This document shows, one piece after another, positions 8,605-17,260 of a stretch of DNA of 64,000 nucleotides. Origin of the DNA: Verrucomicrobium sp. BvORR034 (GTDB lineage Bacteria; Verrucomicrobiota; Verrucomicrobiia; Verrucomicrobiales; Verrucomicrobiaceae); NCBI RefSeq assembly GCF_000739635.1, contig NZ_BATQ01000171.1, positions 79,528 through 143,527 on the forward strand. The letters run 5' to 3'. The translations under genes and the position numbers were made by a program. Below the pieces are notes generated by a model. It did not search any database. It was not told the origin of the DNA and worked only from the letters and a program-made list of their open reading frames with translations. The first letter of the stretch is position 1, and each line of letters begins with the position of its first letter.

Positions 8605-9330
8605 ATGTCCAGCCCAGCTCCCGCCCTCGTCAAAGCCGCCCAGGAACTCAGCCGTAAACTGGCCCCGCTCAAATTCGGCGAGCCCGTCACGCACGTTTAC
8701 AATCCGCTGGAGTACGCCTCCGTCCCACACGAGCAGTACTTGAACCGCTACGGCCGCGCCGGACAGCAGATCATGTTCTTGGGCATGAACCCTGGCCCCT
8801 ACGGAATGACCCAGACTGGCGTTCCTTTTGGCGAGATCCCTGCGGTGCGTGACTGGCTCGGCATCTCCAGCCCGGTTGGCAAGCCCATGCCCGAGCATCC
8901 CAAACGCCCCGTGGTGGGCTTCGACTGCCCGCAGAGTGAGGTCAGCGGCCGGCGCCTCTGGGGGCTGTTTGCAGCCAAGTTCGGCACCGCCGACACCTTC
9001 TTTGCCCGGCACTTCGTGGCCAACTACTGCCCACTGGTCTTCATGGAAGAGGGTGGCAAAAACCGCACGCCCGACAAACTCCCCGCCCCCGAAATGGCCA
9101 CGCTCTACAAGGCCTGCGATGAACACCTCCGGAAGGTGGTGACTGCTCTCCAGCCAGAGTGGGTCATTGGCGTAGGCGGCTTCGCCGAAGGACGCGCTCA
9201 GCTGCTGAAGGCAGACTTCCCGAACCTCAAGATTGGGCGAATCCTTCACCCCAGCCCTGCCAGCCCCGCCGCCAACAAAGACTGGGCGGGAAATGTCACC
9301 CGGACCATGGAGAGCCTGGGGCTTTGGTGA
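8605..9330 (+). CDS. SMUG1-type uracil-DNA glycosylase
   Basis: 241-residue DNA repair enzyme that removes uracil and oxidised pyrimidines. The SMUG1-type active-site motif GMNPGPYGMTQTGVPFG is at residues 60-76, and the second motif with the catalytic-loop histidine reads HPSPASPAANKDW (His215). Bacterial SMUG1 proteins of about 240 residues are typical. I chose the ATG at 8605, because the in-frame ATG at 8578 only adds a poorly conserved nine-residue leader; either is possible. Stands alone. Confidence 0.88.
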   Translation: MSSPAPALVKAAQELSRKLAPLKFGEPVTHVYNPLEYASVPHEQYLNRYGRAGQQIMFLGMNPGPYGMTQTGVPFGEIPAVRDWLGISSPVGKPMPEHPKRPVVGFDCPQSEVSGRRLWGLFAAKFGTADTFFARHFVANYCPLVFMEEGGKNRTPDKLPAPEMATLYKACDEHLRKVVTALQPEWVIGVGGFAEGRAQLLKADFPNLKIGRILHPSPASPAANKDWAGNVTRTMESLGLW

Positions 9331-9432
9331 GGGCTGCACACCAAAAAGGTACACATCCTCTGAATTTCCACGGTTGCCAAATAAGGGTTTCCCGACAATC
9401 GTGCCGAGACCAACAACTGGTCCGGCAACGAC

Positions 9433-10020
9433 ATGTTTCTCTCCCATCTCGACATCCTCATCAGCCGGATCAAGGATGCTGAGTATGCGCATCTTTTGCT
9501 CGAACCCGTACCCCTGTTCGGGCTGCTTTTCGGTTTGATCTTCTTCGCTGTCGGCCTCTGGGGCCGGGAGGACAAGACCCGGGTCATCGCCCTGCTGGTG
9601 ATCGCTGGGGCCTGCGCCAGCGTCATTCCCTACACCACCTACCGTGAGCGGGCCCAGCCCCGGGTGCTGGAGATGATGCCTCTGAAGAAGTCCATCAAAG
9701 ACCAGACCACTTTCCGGCGAGACACCCAGTGGGTTTACCTCACGGTGGCCGGCATTGCGATCCTTGCTCTCATCAGCAGCGGAAAAATTGGGCAACTCGC
9801 GGGATACGGCGTGCTGGTCACCGGCTTGGGCGCCCTCGTCTTCAGCATCTGGCTTCACATGAAGGAGGCGGAGATCTTCCACCCCAACATCCGAGGTGCC
9901 CCCACGAAGGTCATCCCGGCAGCACCCGTGACACCGGCAAAACCGGTGCATGCCCCAGTTCCCGCAGTAACGCCGCCTCCGACTACGGCCACCCCTCCGG
10001 CACCGGCGCGACAACCGTAG
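9433..10020 (+). CDS. Hypothetical four-helix membrane protein with Pro/Ala tail
   Basis: 195 residues. Hydrophobic segments at about residues 26-42, 53-66, 100-114 and 118-136 suggest four membrane spans. The last 40 residues are rich in Pro, Ala, Val and Thr. No family recognised. It is convergent with the PhyH gene at 10148. Reading frame is supported by consistent codon use and a typical membrane-protein pattern. Confidence 0.65.
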   Translation: MFLSHLDILISRIKDAEYAHLLLEPVPLFGLLFGLIFFAVGLWGREDKTRVIALLVIAGACASVIPYTTYRERAQPRVLEMMPLKKSIKDQTTFRRDTQWVYLTVAGIAILALISSGKIGQLAGYGVLVTGLGALVFSIWLHMKEAEIFHPNIRGAPTKVIPAAPVTPAKPVHAPVPAVTPPPTTATPPAPARQP

Positions 10021-10147
10021 TCTTGCGGTAGCAGGAAATTGCAGGGCACACCGCTGCTCGATGTCCTTGGCTCGTTGCAGGCCAATCCCTTCGTGCCTTT
10101 GTGCCTTCGTGTGAGAATCTAGAACTCTCTACAGCCTCACCTCTCCC

Positions 10148-10813
10148 TCACTCGCTCCATTCAAGTCCGCCTGGCAAATCCACGCCGCAGAACTCGAGAT
10201 GCAGAATGCGGCGATGCCGCTCCGAAGTGGACTTCCCTGAGGCATGCAACAGCAGCGGGCGCATCAGCAAGACGTCCCCGGCGTCCATCTCGCACAGCAC
10301 CTCATTCACGCGGTTCCGGCAATCCTGAATCTGCTCTGCTCCGAGTCTTCCCACCCCGTGGGTACCCGGCAGAACTTTGAGCGCTCCGTTCTCCACGTCA
10401 CAGGCATCCAGGTGAATCCTCATGGTCACGACCTCCTCCAGCAACGCCACTGGCGGCTGCACATGCGGGATCCCGTCCTTCATGCTCCAGGGGCCGAACC
10501 CCGGCACGTCCTTCCTCTCGCGCACGGCGAAGGTCAGATCTTGATGCCAGGGCACGAGCCAGTTGGCTCCGGGTGATTTGTCGAAGTAAATGACTCGAAC
10601 CAACCGGGGAGCTCCCGCCAGATACGGTTGCAGGCAATCCTTCACCCGCCCTGAGTCCACGAGCTCCCGCACGGCGGGCACTTCCATCAGCCCCCGACGA
10701 CCCGCACCGGCCACCGCGCCCAGCACCTGCGTCATATGCCCACACTCCGCGGCGGTAAAAACCGCCGGAAGCCGGGTGAATCCTGCGCACTCGAAACTGG
10801 GGTTCGATGCCAT
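10148..10813 (-). CDS. Phytanoyl-CoA dioxygenase (PhyH) family protein
   Basis: 221-residue Fe(II)/2-oxoglutarate dioxygenase. The iron facial triad is visible as WHQDLTF (His-x-Asp) in the middle and the distal His in LLLHASGKS, with the 2-oxoglutarate arginine in RRILHLEF. The start codon lies 21 bases after the stop of the outer-membrane factor gene on the same strand, so it is probably the last gene of a three-gene operon (12885 to 10148). Substrate unknown; PhyH-family members in bacteria often hydroxylate small metabolites. Confidence 0.82.
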   Translation of the reverse strand: MASNPSFECAGFTRLPAVFTAAECGHMTQVLGAVAGAGRRGLMEVPAVRELVDSGRVKDCLQPYLAGAPRLVRVIYFDKSPGANWLVPWHQDLTFAVRERKDVPGFGPWSMKDGIPHVQPPVALLEEVVTMRIHLDACDVENGALKVLPGTHGVGRLGAEQIQDCRNRVNEVLCEMDAGDVLLMRPLLLHASGKSTSERHRRILHLEFCGVDLPGGLEWSE

Positions 10814-10834
10814 AAAGTTTCGGGTTCGTGGAGA

Positions 10835-12253
10835 TTAAAACGAGCCACCCAGGGCCAGATGGAGATCAGCCCGGTTCCTCAAACGCAAGGCCTGCACGGC
10901 AAGCAGGGCACTGCGGGCATCGAAGGCCCGCTGACGCGAGTCCAGCACCGTGAGGGCATCACTCAGCCCCCGGCTGTAGCGGCCGATCGCCAGTTCCACC
11001 GCACGCTCCGCCTCAGCCGCCGCTGTGGTCAGCGCCGCCTCCTGCTCCTTGAGGTAAATCTCGGCCGCCAGGGCTCCCTCCACCTCCTTGAAAGCCTGGA
11101 GGGCCTGGCCCGAGTAGGTGGAGAGTATTTCATCGTACTTGGCCCGGGCTTCCTCGGCATTGGCCCGCAGCCTGCCACCCTGGAAGACCTGCTGGGCAAC
11201 ACTCCCTGCCAGGCTCCAGACCACGGCCTCACGCTGGAGCAGCAGGGACAGTTCGTCACTGCTCAGGCCACCAGAGCCAGTGAGACTGAAGCTGGGCAGG
11301 AAAGCTTTCTTTGCCACACTCTCCGAACGCAGTGCCGATTCCAGGCGGCGTTCCATGGCCCTCAGATCTGGACGGCGCAGCAGCATCTCCGAAGGCAGGC
11401 CCGCCGGCACGCTCTTGCGCATGCCAGGCAGATCCGCCACACCCCGCTCCTTGCCCGCCGGGTAAGCACCCAGCAGCAGTTCCAGGCTCCGCCGCGCCTC
11501 GTCCGCCTCCCGCTTCCGGGAGGCCAGGGTAGCTTCCGCACGGGCCAGGTCCGCCCGCGCCAGGCTCACATCCAGTGCCACCTGTTCGGTATCGATGCCC
11601 CGGTCGAGTTGTTTCTCCAGAACCCCGAGGTTGATGCGGCGGGTGGCAATGTTTTCTTCCGAGAGTTGAATCTGGGCCCGGGCCTCCGCCAGGGTGATCG
11701 CGGACTTCACCGTCGTCGCCGCCAGGGACAACTGGGCGGCATACAGATCCTCCTCCGCGGCCTCAGCGCCTGTCACCACCGCGCCGCGCTGATCTCGCAA
11801 GCGCCCCCAGAGGTCCAGCTCCCAACTGATGTCCGTCCCCAGCTCAAACCGGTTGCTCCGCACGCCCGAGCCGACGAATCGCTGTCCAGAGGCGCTCTGG
11901 TTGCGCCGCCCGCCAAAGTCCACACCCACCTGAGGCCAGAGATCCGCCCCTGCGGCCTTGGCTTGAGCCCTCGCCTGAGTGACTCTGGCAGCCGCCGCTT
12001 TCAGATCATGGTTGCGTTCCAGTGCCAGCCGCACCAAACGCTGGAGGTCGGGATCATCGAAATCCTTCAGCCACCCGGTGGCACTCGATGAAGAAACACT
12101 GGCCGCGGCAGTCCACTGACGTGGCGATCCAGATTTCACGACCTCCAAATCGCCCGACTTACGTTCAGTTCCCAAGGGGTCAGACGAAACACACCCCGCC
12201 GCAGTGAGCAGCAGGGTGAACCCAGAAGGCAGCAGAAAGCGGCTGGAGGCCAT
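10835..12253 (-). CDS. NodT-family RND-type outer-membrane efflux lipoprotein (TolC-like)
   Basis: 472 residues. Lipoprotein signal with lipobox TAAGC (Cys21), then two outer-membrane-efflux repeats: DPDLQRLVRLALERNHDLKA opens the first and LLRRPDLRAMERRLESAL the second, typical of OprM/NodT proteins. Works as the outer-membrane channel of a tripartite RND or ABC exporter, but no periplasmic adaptor or RND pump is encoded nearby. Follows a small lipoprotein gene by 47 bases and precedes the PhyH gene by 21 bases. Confidence 0.9.
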   Translation of the reverse strand: MASSRFLLPSGFTLLLTAAGCVSSDPLGTERKSGDLEVVKSGSPRQWTAAASVSSSSATGWLKDFDDPDLQRLVRLALERNHDLKAAAARVTQARAQAKAAGADLWPQVGVDFGGRRNQSASGQRFVGSGVRSNRFELGTDISWELDLWGRLRDQRGAVVTGAEAAEEDLYAAQLSLAATTVKSAITLAEARAQIQLSEENIATRRINLGVLEKQLDRGIDTEQVALDVSLARADLARAEATLASRKREADEARRSLELLLGAYPAGKERGVADLPGMRKSVPAGLPSEMLLRRPDLRAMERRLESALRSESVAKKAFLPSFSLTGSGGLSSDELSLLLQREAVVWSLAGSVAQQVFQGGRLRANAEEARAKYDEILSTYSGQALQAFKEVEGALAAEIYLKEQEAALTTAAAEAERAVELAIGRYSRGLSDALTVLDSRQRAFDARSALLAVQALRLRNRADLHLALGGSF

Positions 12254-12300
12254 GCAAAATGAGCAGAAACCGCAGTTCCAGGTTGGATGAGGCGGCCCCT

Positions 12301-12885
12301 CTAGGGCTTCACCTCAGCGGCAGGAGCCGGCGCGGGAATTGGCACCGGGCCCGGAGCAGGTGCAGGTATCGCAGAGCCCGGTACTGGTTCATCCGGCTTC
12401 ACATAGTTGCCCTCGATCCGCTGCAACAAAGTCGCTTCGTAGCCCTCCCCTTTCTTCTCCAGGCGGTACAGGCTGCGCTCGAAGAGTTTTTTATAGGCCC
12501 ATCCCGCCACCACATCCCAGCGGTCAGTTCCAGAAGCCTTCATGGAAGTCATCTGCAGCGTCACGGGGGAGAGGCCGCTTCGCGGGTCCACAATGCTCTT
12601 GTCAGGATCACGCATGGTGAGCACTTCGCCGCTGACAAAGTTCAGGCGCAAGTCATCCATGCGGCCCACAAATTTCATGCTGGTGCTGTAAAGCCGGTCC
12701 CCCTTCACCACGGAGTACACCTTGGGCACCTGGGGATCCAGGGGAGGTAGCGTCTTTAGGAGGTGCCTTACCATCGCCTCACCCTCCGGACCTTCCATAT
12801 CATCCAGAGACATGGCACCGGGTTCGCCCGACTCGCACCCGAGGAGGGCAAACAGACTGAACAGGAGGAGAAAACGGGAGATCAT
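12301..12885 (-). CDS. Hypothetical lipoprotein with Pro/Ala-rich tail
   Basis: 194 residues from the ATG at 12885 (a TTG 18 bases earlier is less likely). Lipobox ALLGC places Cys at residue 17. The middle is soluble and rich in Lys/Asp; the last 30 residues are a Pro-Ala-Val repeat (PAPAPGPVPIPAPAPA) that may span or bind peptidoglycan. No family recognised. First gene of the putative lipoprotein, outer-membrane factor, PhyH operon. Confidence 0.7.
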   Translation of the reverse strand: MISRFLLLFSLFALLGCESGEPGAMSLDDMEGPEGEAMVRHLLKTLPPLDPQVPKVYSVVKGDRLYSTSMKFVGRMDDLRLNFVSGEVLTMRDPDKSIVDPRSGLSPVTLQMTSMKASGTDRWDVVAGWAYKKLFERSLYRLEKKGEGYEATLLQRIEGNYVKPDEPVPGSAIPAPAPGPVPIPAPAPAAEVKP

Positions 12886-13023
12886 CTGGCGCACTATGTG
12901 CAATGTTCCCGGGCGGTGGTCAACCTCAGGCAGAGCCGGTCAGCCCCTTCTCCCCCAGTGCCTGTTGACGTTTTTGCAAATTCCCGCAACTTTCTCCCTC
13001 CCCTTAGGTTGATACAGGTAGCC

Positions 13024-13500
13024 ATGGAGCCACTTTCTCCCAACGATCCGGTTTTTAAGCTGCTTGGTAAAACCAAGTCAGTGGAACCGCGTTCCAATTT
13101 CACGCAGAATGTCCTGCGCGCCGTGCGGCAGACGCCCCAGCGTGAGACATGGTGGGACCGTTGCCAAAGCTGGCTGGCCAATGGGTTCGGTGCCCGCAGC
13201 ACTTGGGCGGGCTCCGGTCTGGCGGTCACCGCTGCGTTGGCCATCTGGTTGGGCGTCCGCGCCCCAGAGGTGGAAACACCCCACACCAGCCCAGCGGCTG
13301 TTGCCACTCATTCAACCAAGAGCACGACTCCGGATTGGGCGGTTGCCTCCCCGACGGTCGAAGAGGAAAACTTCACCGCTGTGGAAGAATCCACATCCGT
13401 GGCGTCCCAACTGGCCAGCATGGACCAGATGAGCCTTCTTCTGGCCCAGCAGGACACCAGCGCCCTCACCGACAACGAGATCGCGCTCCTACTTTATTAG
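13024..13500 (+). CDS. Single-pass membrane protein, possibly anti-sigma-like
   Basis: 158 residues from the ATG at 13024; the frame stays open further upstream but that part has no coding character. A single hydrophobic segment (about residues 60-80, AVTAALAIWLGV) separates a short basic cytosolic part from an acidic, Ser/Thr-rich outer part. This layout resembles small proteins found after ECF sigma factors in Verrucomicrobia, yet no sigma gene is present. Function not assigned. A terminator follows at 13556. Confidence 0.55.
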   Translation: MEPLSPNDPVFKLLGKTKSVEPRSNFTQNVLRAVRQTPQRETWWDRCQSWLANGFGARSTWAGSGLAVTAALAIWLGVRAPEVETPHTSPAAVATHSTKSTTPDWAVASPTVEEENFTAVEESTSVASQLASMDQMSLLLAQQDTSALTDNEIALLLY

Positions 13501-13555
13501 CCCCAACCAATTAAGAGGATTGCCAGACTCGGCTGTCCAAATCGGTTGACTTTCC

Positions 13556-13598
13556 ACGGCGGCGAACGATGTGTCACCGCCGTTTTCATTTTTTTTGG
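13556..13598 (+). terminator. Rho-independent terminator
   Basis: Stem ACGGCGG (13556-13562) pairs with CCGCCGT (13577-13583), followed by a T-rich run to 13598. Ends the 13024 gene and separates it from the RRM gene. Confidence 0.75.
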
Positions 13599-13686
13599 CC
13601 ACGGCATGGCAGTGCATTCTGGTTTTCGCCATGACTCGAATCACTTTGTGCAAAAAACATGGCGGCCCTAGTCAAAGACAAACCAG

Positions 13687-14184
13687 ATGAACCTCTACGT
13701 CAGTAATCTTTCATATAACATGACCGATAATGAGCTGCGCGAATCTTTTGAGCGCTACGGTCTTGTCTCCCACGCCCGGATCATCCTCGATCGTGAGACG
13801 GGGCGCTCGCGTGGATTTGCGTTCGTGGAAATGCCCAATGATGAAGAAGCTCGTGCTGCCATCAATGGCCTGAACAACGTTGAGCTGGCTGGGCGCCCTC
13901 TGAAAGTCGTGGAAGCTCGTCCGCGTGAAGAGCGTCCCTTCTCCCCGCGTCCCGCTGGTGGCGGCGCAGGTGGTGGTGGCGGTGGCTACAAAAGCGGCGG
14001 CGGCGCAGGTGGTGGCGGTGGCGGCGGCGGCTACAAAGGTGGCGGCGGCGGCGGTGGTGGCTACAAGGGCGGCGGCGGTGGCGGCGGCTACAAAGGCGGC
14101 GGCGGTGGTGGTTTCCGCGACAAAGACAAGGGCAACTGGGACCGTGGCAAGCGCGACGGCTTCGGCGGCGGCGACTGGGAATAA
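13687..14184 (+). CDS. Glycine-rich RRM RNA-binding protein
   Basis: 165 residues: one RNA recognition motif (residues 1-80) with RNP2 LYVSNL (3-8) and RNP1 RGFAFVEM (42-49), then a tail made of Gly runs and repeated GGYKGGGG units, ending with a charged DKGNWDRGKRD stretch. This matches the cyanobacterial-type Rbp proteins found in many bacteria, which bind RNA and often respond to cold. About 100 bases of leader precede the ATG. A strong terminator follows. Confidence 0.93.
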   Translation: MNLYVSNLSYNMTDNELRESFERYGLVSHARIILDRETGRSRGFAFVEMPNDEEARAAINGLNNVELAGRPLKVVEARPREERPFSPRPAGGGAGGGGGGYKSGGGAGGGGGGGGYKGGGGGGGGYKGGGGGGGYKGGGGGGFRDKDKGNWDRGKRDGFGGGDWE

Positions 14185-14234
14185 GCTTCCCGCCGTTTTA
14201 CCGGCCTTTTCCAACTTTTGATTGAACCTTTCGA

Positions 14235-14265
14235 GGCCGCAGACGCTCCCGTCTGCGGCCTTTTT
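14235..14265 (+). terminator. Rho-independent terminator of the RRM gene
   Basis: GGCCGCAGAC (14235-14244), loop GCTCCC, GTCTGCGGCC (14251-14260), then TTTTT. Confidence 0.9.
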
Positions 14266-14470
14266 GTTTGTCGCGGAAGGCGAGCTGCAAAACAGACTCG
14301 ACCGAAGCACTCCCTCTCCTCCTCACCGCCCCCACCATCGCGAAGCGTCTTGGAGTACGGTGGCTCGACACCGTTTTCTGACCGCGACAGCACGTGAACG
14401 ACGACCGCATACCAGCGAAGCCCAAAACTCCCGCGAACGCCCGGCCCGTCCAACTGGGCGACAGCCCATG

Positions 14471-14506
14471 TCTTGCGTCGTCTGTCTTGCAGTCTTTTGT
14501 CTCCCC
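14471..14506 (-). repeat. Stop-adjacent repeat, copy 1 (partner at 30691-30728)
   Basis: Plus-strand TCTGTCTTGCAGTCTTTTGT then CTCCCC. On the minus strand it begins at the stop codon of the serine hydrolase gene and reads GGGGAGACAAAAGACTGCAA. The second copy sits about 10 bases behind another minus-strand stop codon. Confidence 0.6.
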
Positions 14507-15678
14507 TACACCACCTCATCCAGCGCCTGCACCAGATCCAGACTCTTGGCATTGGGCAGCACGCCCAGTTCCATCTGGTTCATCACATAAGCAAAGGACA
14601 ACTGCCGCCCCGGATCGCCAAAAGCCAGACTGCCGCCCGCCCCGGGATGCCCGAAGGCCAGGAGGCCCCGCCCAAACAATTGGCGCAATTTCGTCACGCC
14701 ATCTTCCGCCACTGGATCACGCATCACCCCGGGTCCAAACGCCATCAGGGTGCACAGGACGGCATCCTCCTGCTGGGAAATCGTTTGAGAAAGCGAGCGC
14801 ACCAGGGATTCGCTCACGATGCGACGCCCCTTCCACACCCCGCCTTCAGCCAGCATGGCATAAAACGCCGCCAGCGCCTGGGCGGAGCCTACCCCACCCA
14901 TGCTCGGGTAGCTCCGCTGAAGCGTCTCCGGCTTGTTCAGATCCTGGACAGCATTCAATCCGCTGGGGGAAACAAACGTCCGCTGCGTCAGGGTCCCCTT
15001 GGTAGAGAACGCCTTTAAAAACGGCGTGGGAGCTTCACCCGCCTTGACCCGACCCGTATAGAGCGTAGCCACCCGCGAGAGCTCGGACTCAGGCAGGCCA
15101 ATCCAGAAATCGAGCTCCATCGGTTCCCCGATCTTTTCCCGAAAGTAGTTGCCCAGCGTGAGGCCCCGTGTGGCGTGCTGGACGATCTCATCCAGCAGAA
15201 ATCCAAACGTGCGGGCGTGATAACCCTGAGCCGTGCCAGGGGGAAAACTCGGCACCTGTGCCTCGAGGGCAGCGATCACGGCGGGAGCATCCTCAATCGG
15301 CACCACACCATCCAGCGCGGAAAGCCCTGCTGTATGACTCAGGAGTTGCCGGAAAGTGACCTCCCCCTTGCCTCCCCCGGCGAAGGCCGGCCAAAGTTCC
15401 ACCACCCGTTTATCCAGAGACAGTCCCGCTTCCTCCAGGGCCAGCAGACAGGTCACGGCGGCCACCCCTTTGGTAGCGCTCCACACGGGGACCAGAGTGT
15501 CAGCCTCCCAGGCCCGGGCACCGCTTCGATCCAAGGTGCCGCCGCAGAGGTTCAATACTTCTTCCCCTTCGTGATACACAGAAATGGAGGCCCCAAGCTC
15601 GCCCCGTTCGGCGAAGTTCCGCTCGAACAACGGACGAAGCGTCTGCTCCAGACGAGAGGAGAGCTGGTGATCCCCCAT
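14506..15678 (-). CDS. Serine hydrolase, class C beta-lactamase/EstB-type family
   Basis: 390-residue protein of the beta-lactamase-fold esterase/peptidase family. The nucleophile motif S-x-x-K is SATK (Ser67, Lys70); the usual Tyr motif appears as YHA (Tyr153) and a C-terminal GHPGAGGSLAFGDP segment replaces the KTG box, as in EstB-like carboxylesterases. No signal peptide is seen, so it is probably cytosolic. It starts three bases after the stop of the TPR gene and is likely co-transcribed with it. Confidence 0.87.
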   Translation of the reverse strand: MGDHQLSSRLEQTLRPLFERNFAERGELGASISVYHEGEEVLNLCGGTLDRSGARAWEADTLVPVWSATKGVAAVTCLLALEEAGLSLDKRVVELWPAFAGGGKGEVTFRQLLSHTAGLSALDGVVPIEDAPAVIAALEAQVPSFPPGTAQGYHARTFGFLLDEIVQHATRGLTLGNYFREKIGEPMELDFWIGLPESELSRVATLYTGRVKAGEAPTPFLKAFSTKGTLTQRTFVSPSGLNAVQDLNKPETLQRSYPSMGGVGSAQALAAFYAMLAEGGVWKGRRIVSESLVRSLSQTISQQEDAVLCTLMAFGPGVMRDPVAEDGVTKLRQLFGRGLLAFGHPGAGGSLAFGDPGRQLSFAYVMNQMELGVLPNAKSLDLVQALDEVV

Positions 15679-15681
15679 GGC

Positions 15682-16152
15682 CTACAGCTCGTCCTTGATG
15701 TTGACCAGGTCTGGATCCCGTTTGGCAGTCTTCTTCAGGCTGGAATCCATCTCAAACGACTTTTCCAGCATGTTCAACGCCTCGTCACGATTCCCCAACC
15801 GGGCGTGGTAGCAGCCGATGTTGTAGAAATACACCGCCTTGGTTCGCAGGGAAGGAGGTCCCTTGAGCAGCACATTGAGCGCCCCCAGCGTATTTCCCAG
15901 TTCATGGAGGCAGTAAGCTTCATGAATGAAGCCGCCGGGCTCTTGCGGTGCTTCCTGGCAGAGACGCTGCGCCACGCGCAGGGCATCCTCCCAGCGGAGC
16001 TGGCCCATCAGGCTCAAGGTCAGGATCTCCAGCGCATCTGGCCGCGCCAGATACTCACCCGGAAGGTCTTGCAACTCGTGCCACACCGCTTGGAACATGC
16101 CCAACTCCAGGTAACCCTGTGCTGCGAGAATGCTCCGTTCGTACCCGTTCAT
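15682..16152 (-). CDS. Tetratricopeptide-repeat protein
   Basis: 156 residues, almost entirely TPR-type helix pairs: YNIGCYHARLGNRDEALNML is a clear TPR and two or three weaker repeats precede it. No signal peptide. Probably a small scaffold or cochaperone. Forms a tight operon with the downstream serine hydrolase. Confidence 0.75.
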   Translation of the reverse strand: MNGYERSILAAQGYLELGMFQAVWHELQDLPGEYLARPDALEILTLSLMGQLRWEDALRVAQRLCQEAPQEPGGFIHEAYCLHELGNTLGALNVLLKGPPSLRTKAVYFYNIGCYHARLGNRDEALNMLEKSFEMDSSLKKTAKRDPDLVNIKDEL

Positions 16153-16230
16153 GCCTCAATTTAGATACGAATTCTCTCCGCCACGTTCCATCCGTTTGCA
16201 AGCCCCTGCTTGAGATCGTAGTACGAATGC

Positions 16231-17187
16231 ATGACTCAGGCCTTTGTCTTGGGTGCCGGGCTTGGTACGCGGTTGCGACCGCTGACCGACCAGCTCCCCA
16301 AGCCGCTCATCCCCGTTTGCCATCAACCTCTCATCGCCCACGCCTTTGAACACCTGAGGCGGGCAGGAGCGCGTGAGTTCATCGTGAACACGCACCATCT
16401 GGCCGGGGCCTACACCGAGGCGTTCCCGGACTCCCAATATGAGGGACTGCCCATCACCTTCCGCCACGAACCCGTCCTGCTCGAAACCGCCGGTGGCATT
16501 GCCAACATCGCAGACCTGATCCGGGAGGAGTCGTTCGTCGTGTACAACGGGGACATTCTGACGGACCTGCCCCTGGCACCCCTCTGGGAGCACCATCTGA
16601 CCTCCGGAAACCTCGTCACCCTCGTGCTCCGCAGCGATGGGCCCGGCCAGCACATCGCACGAGATCGCGAGACGGGACGTCTCACGGATATCCGGAACAT
16701 GCTCGGCACGGGACAAAACGGCACCCACCAGTTCACCGGCATCTACGCAGTGCACCCGGCGTTCTTGAAGCACCTCACACCCGGCAAGATCGAATCAGTC
16801 ATCCCCATCTTCCTCTCGCTCATCCAGTCGGGCGCCCCGATCGGCAGCGTGGTCGTGAACGACGGCTCATGGTGGGACCTGGGGGATCGCACTCAGTATC
16901 TGGAGGCCCATCGCGCCATCTTTTCAGAGGGCGGCACCTTCCCCACCTATGCCTCAGAGGCTCGTGCTTCGTGGAGCCCGGTCCACCCAGAGGCGCAAGT
17001 TCACCCCTCCGCCACCCTTCGAGGGTTCAATCTGATCTCTAAGCACGCGCAGATTGGGGAACATGCCGAGCTGGAAGACTGCCTGCTCTGGTCCGATGCT
17101 CGCGTCGCCCCCGGCGCTGTGCTCCGACGCTGCATCGTCCGCAGCGGCATGGAAGCCAGCGGGGAATTGACCAACACCGATGTCTAA
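16231..17187 (+). CDS. Sugar-phosphate nucleotidyltransferase, MurU-like
   Basis: 318 residues. The signature GAGLGTRLRPLTDQLPKP (8-25, Lys24) is that of NDP-sugar pyrophosphorylases, followed by VVYNGDILTDLPL with the metal-binding Asp. Residues about 245-310 look like left-handed beta-helix hexapeptides (VHPSATLRGFNLISKHAQIG), an extension absent from the roughly 220-residue Pseudomonas MurU. The next gene encodes an AmgK-like sugar kinase, and the AmgK/MurU pair makes UDP-MurNAc from MurNAc in cell-wall recycling. A mannose-1-phosphate guanylyltransferase role is the alternative. Confidence 0.8.
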   Translation: MTQAFVLGAGLGTRLRPLTDQLPKPLIPVCHQPLIAHAFEHLRRAGAREFIVNTHHLAGAYTEAFPDSQYEGLPITFRHEPVLLETAGGIANIADLIREESFVVYNGDILTDLPLAPLWEHHLTSGNLVTLVLRSDGPGQHIARDRETGRLTDIRNMLGTGQNGTHQFTGIYAVHPAFLKHLTPGKIESVIPIFLSLIQSGAPIGSVVVNDGSWWDLGDRTQYLEAHRAIFSEGGTFPTYASEARASWSPVHPEAQVHPSATLRGFNLISKHAQIGEHAELEDCLLWSDARVAPGAVLRRCIVRSGMEASGELTNTDV

Positions 17188-17260
17188 ACTCTGAAGGGCG
17201 GCTCCGGGTGCAGACCGTACTTGCAATCCGCTCCAGACTGCCGAAAACTCCGCGCCCCTG

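Noticed and set aside
8575..10014. A 479-codon minus-strand frame
   Set aside because: Opposite the SMUG1-type gene and a membrane protein gene; His/Gly/Val-rich shadow composition.
13960..14110. Tandem repeats that might be taken for a CRISPR array or satellite
   Set aside because: They encode the Gly-rich tail of the RRM protein in one frame; no spacers.
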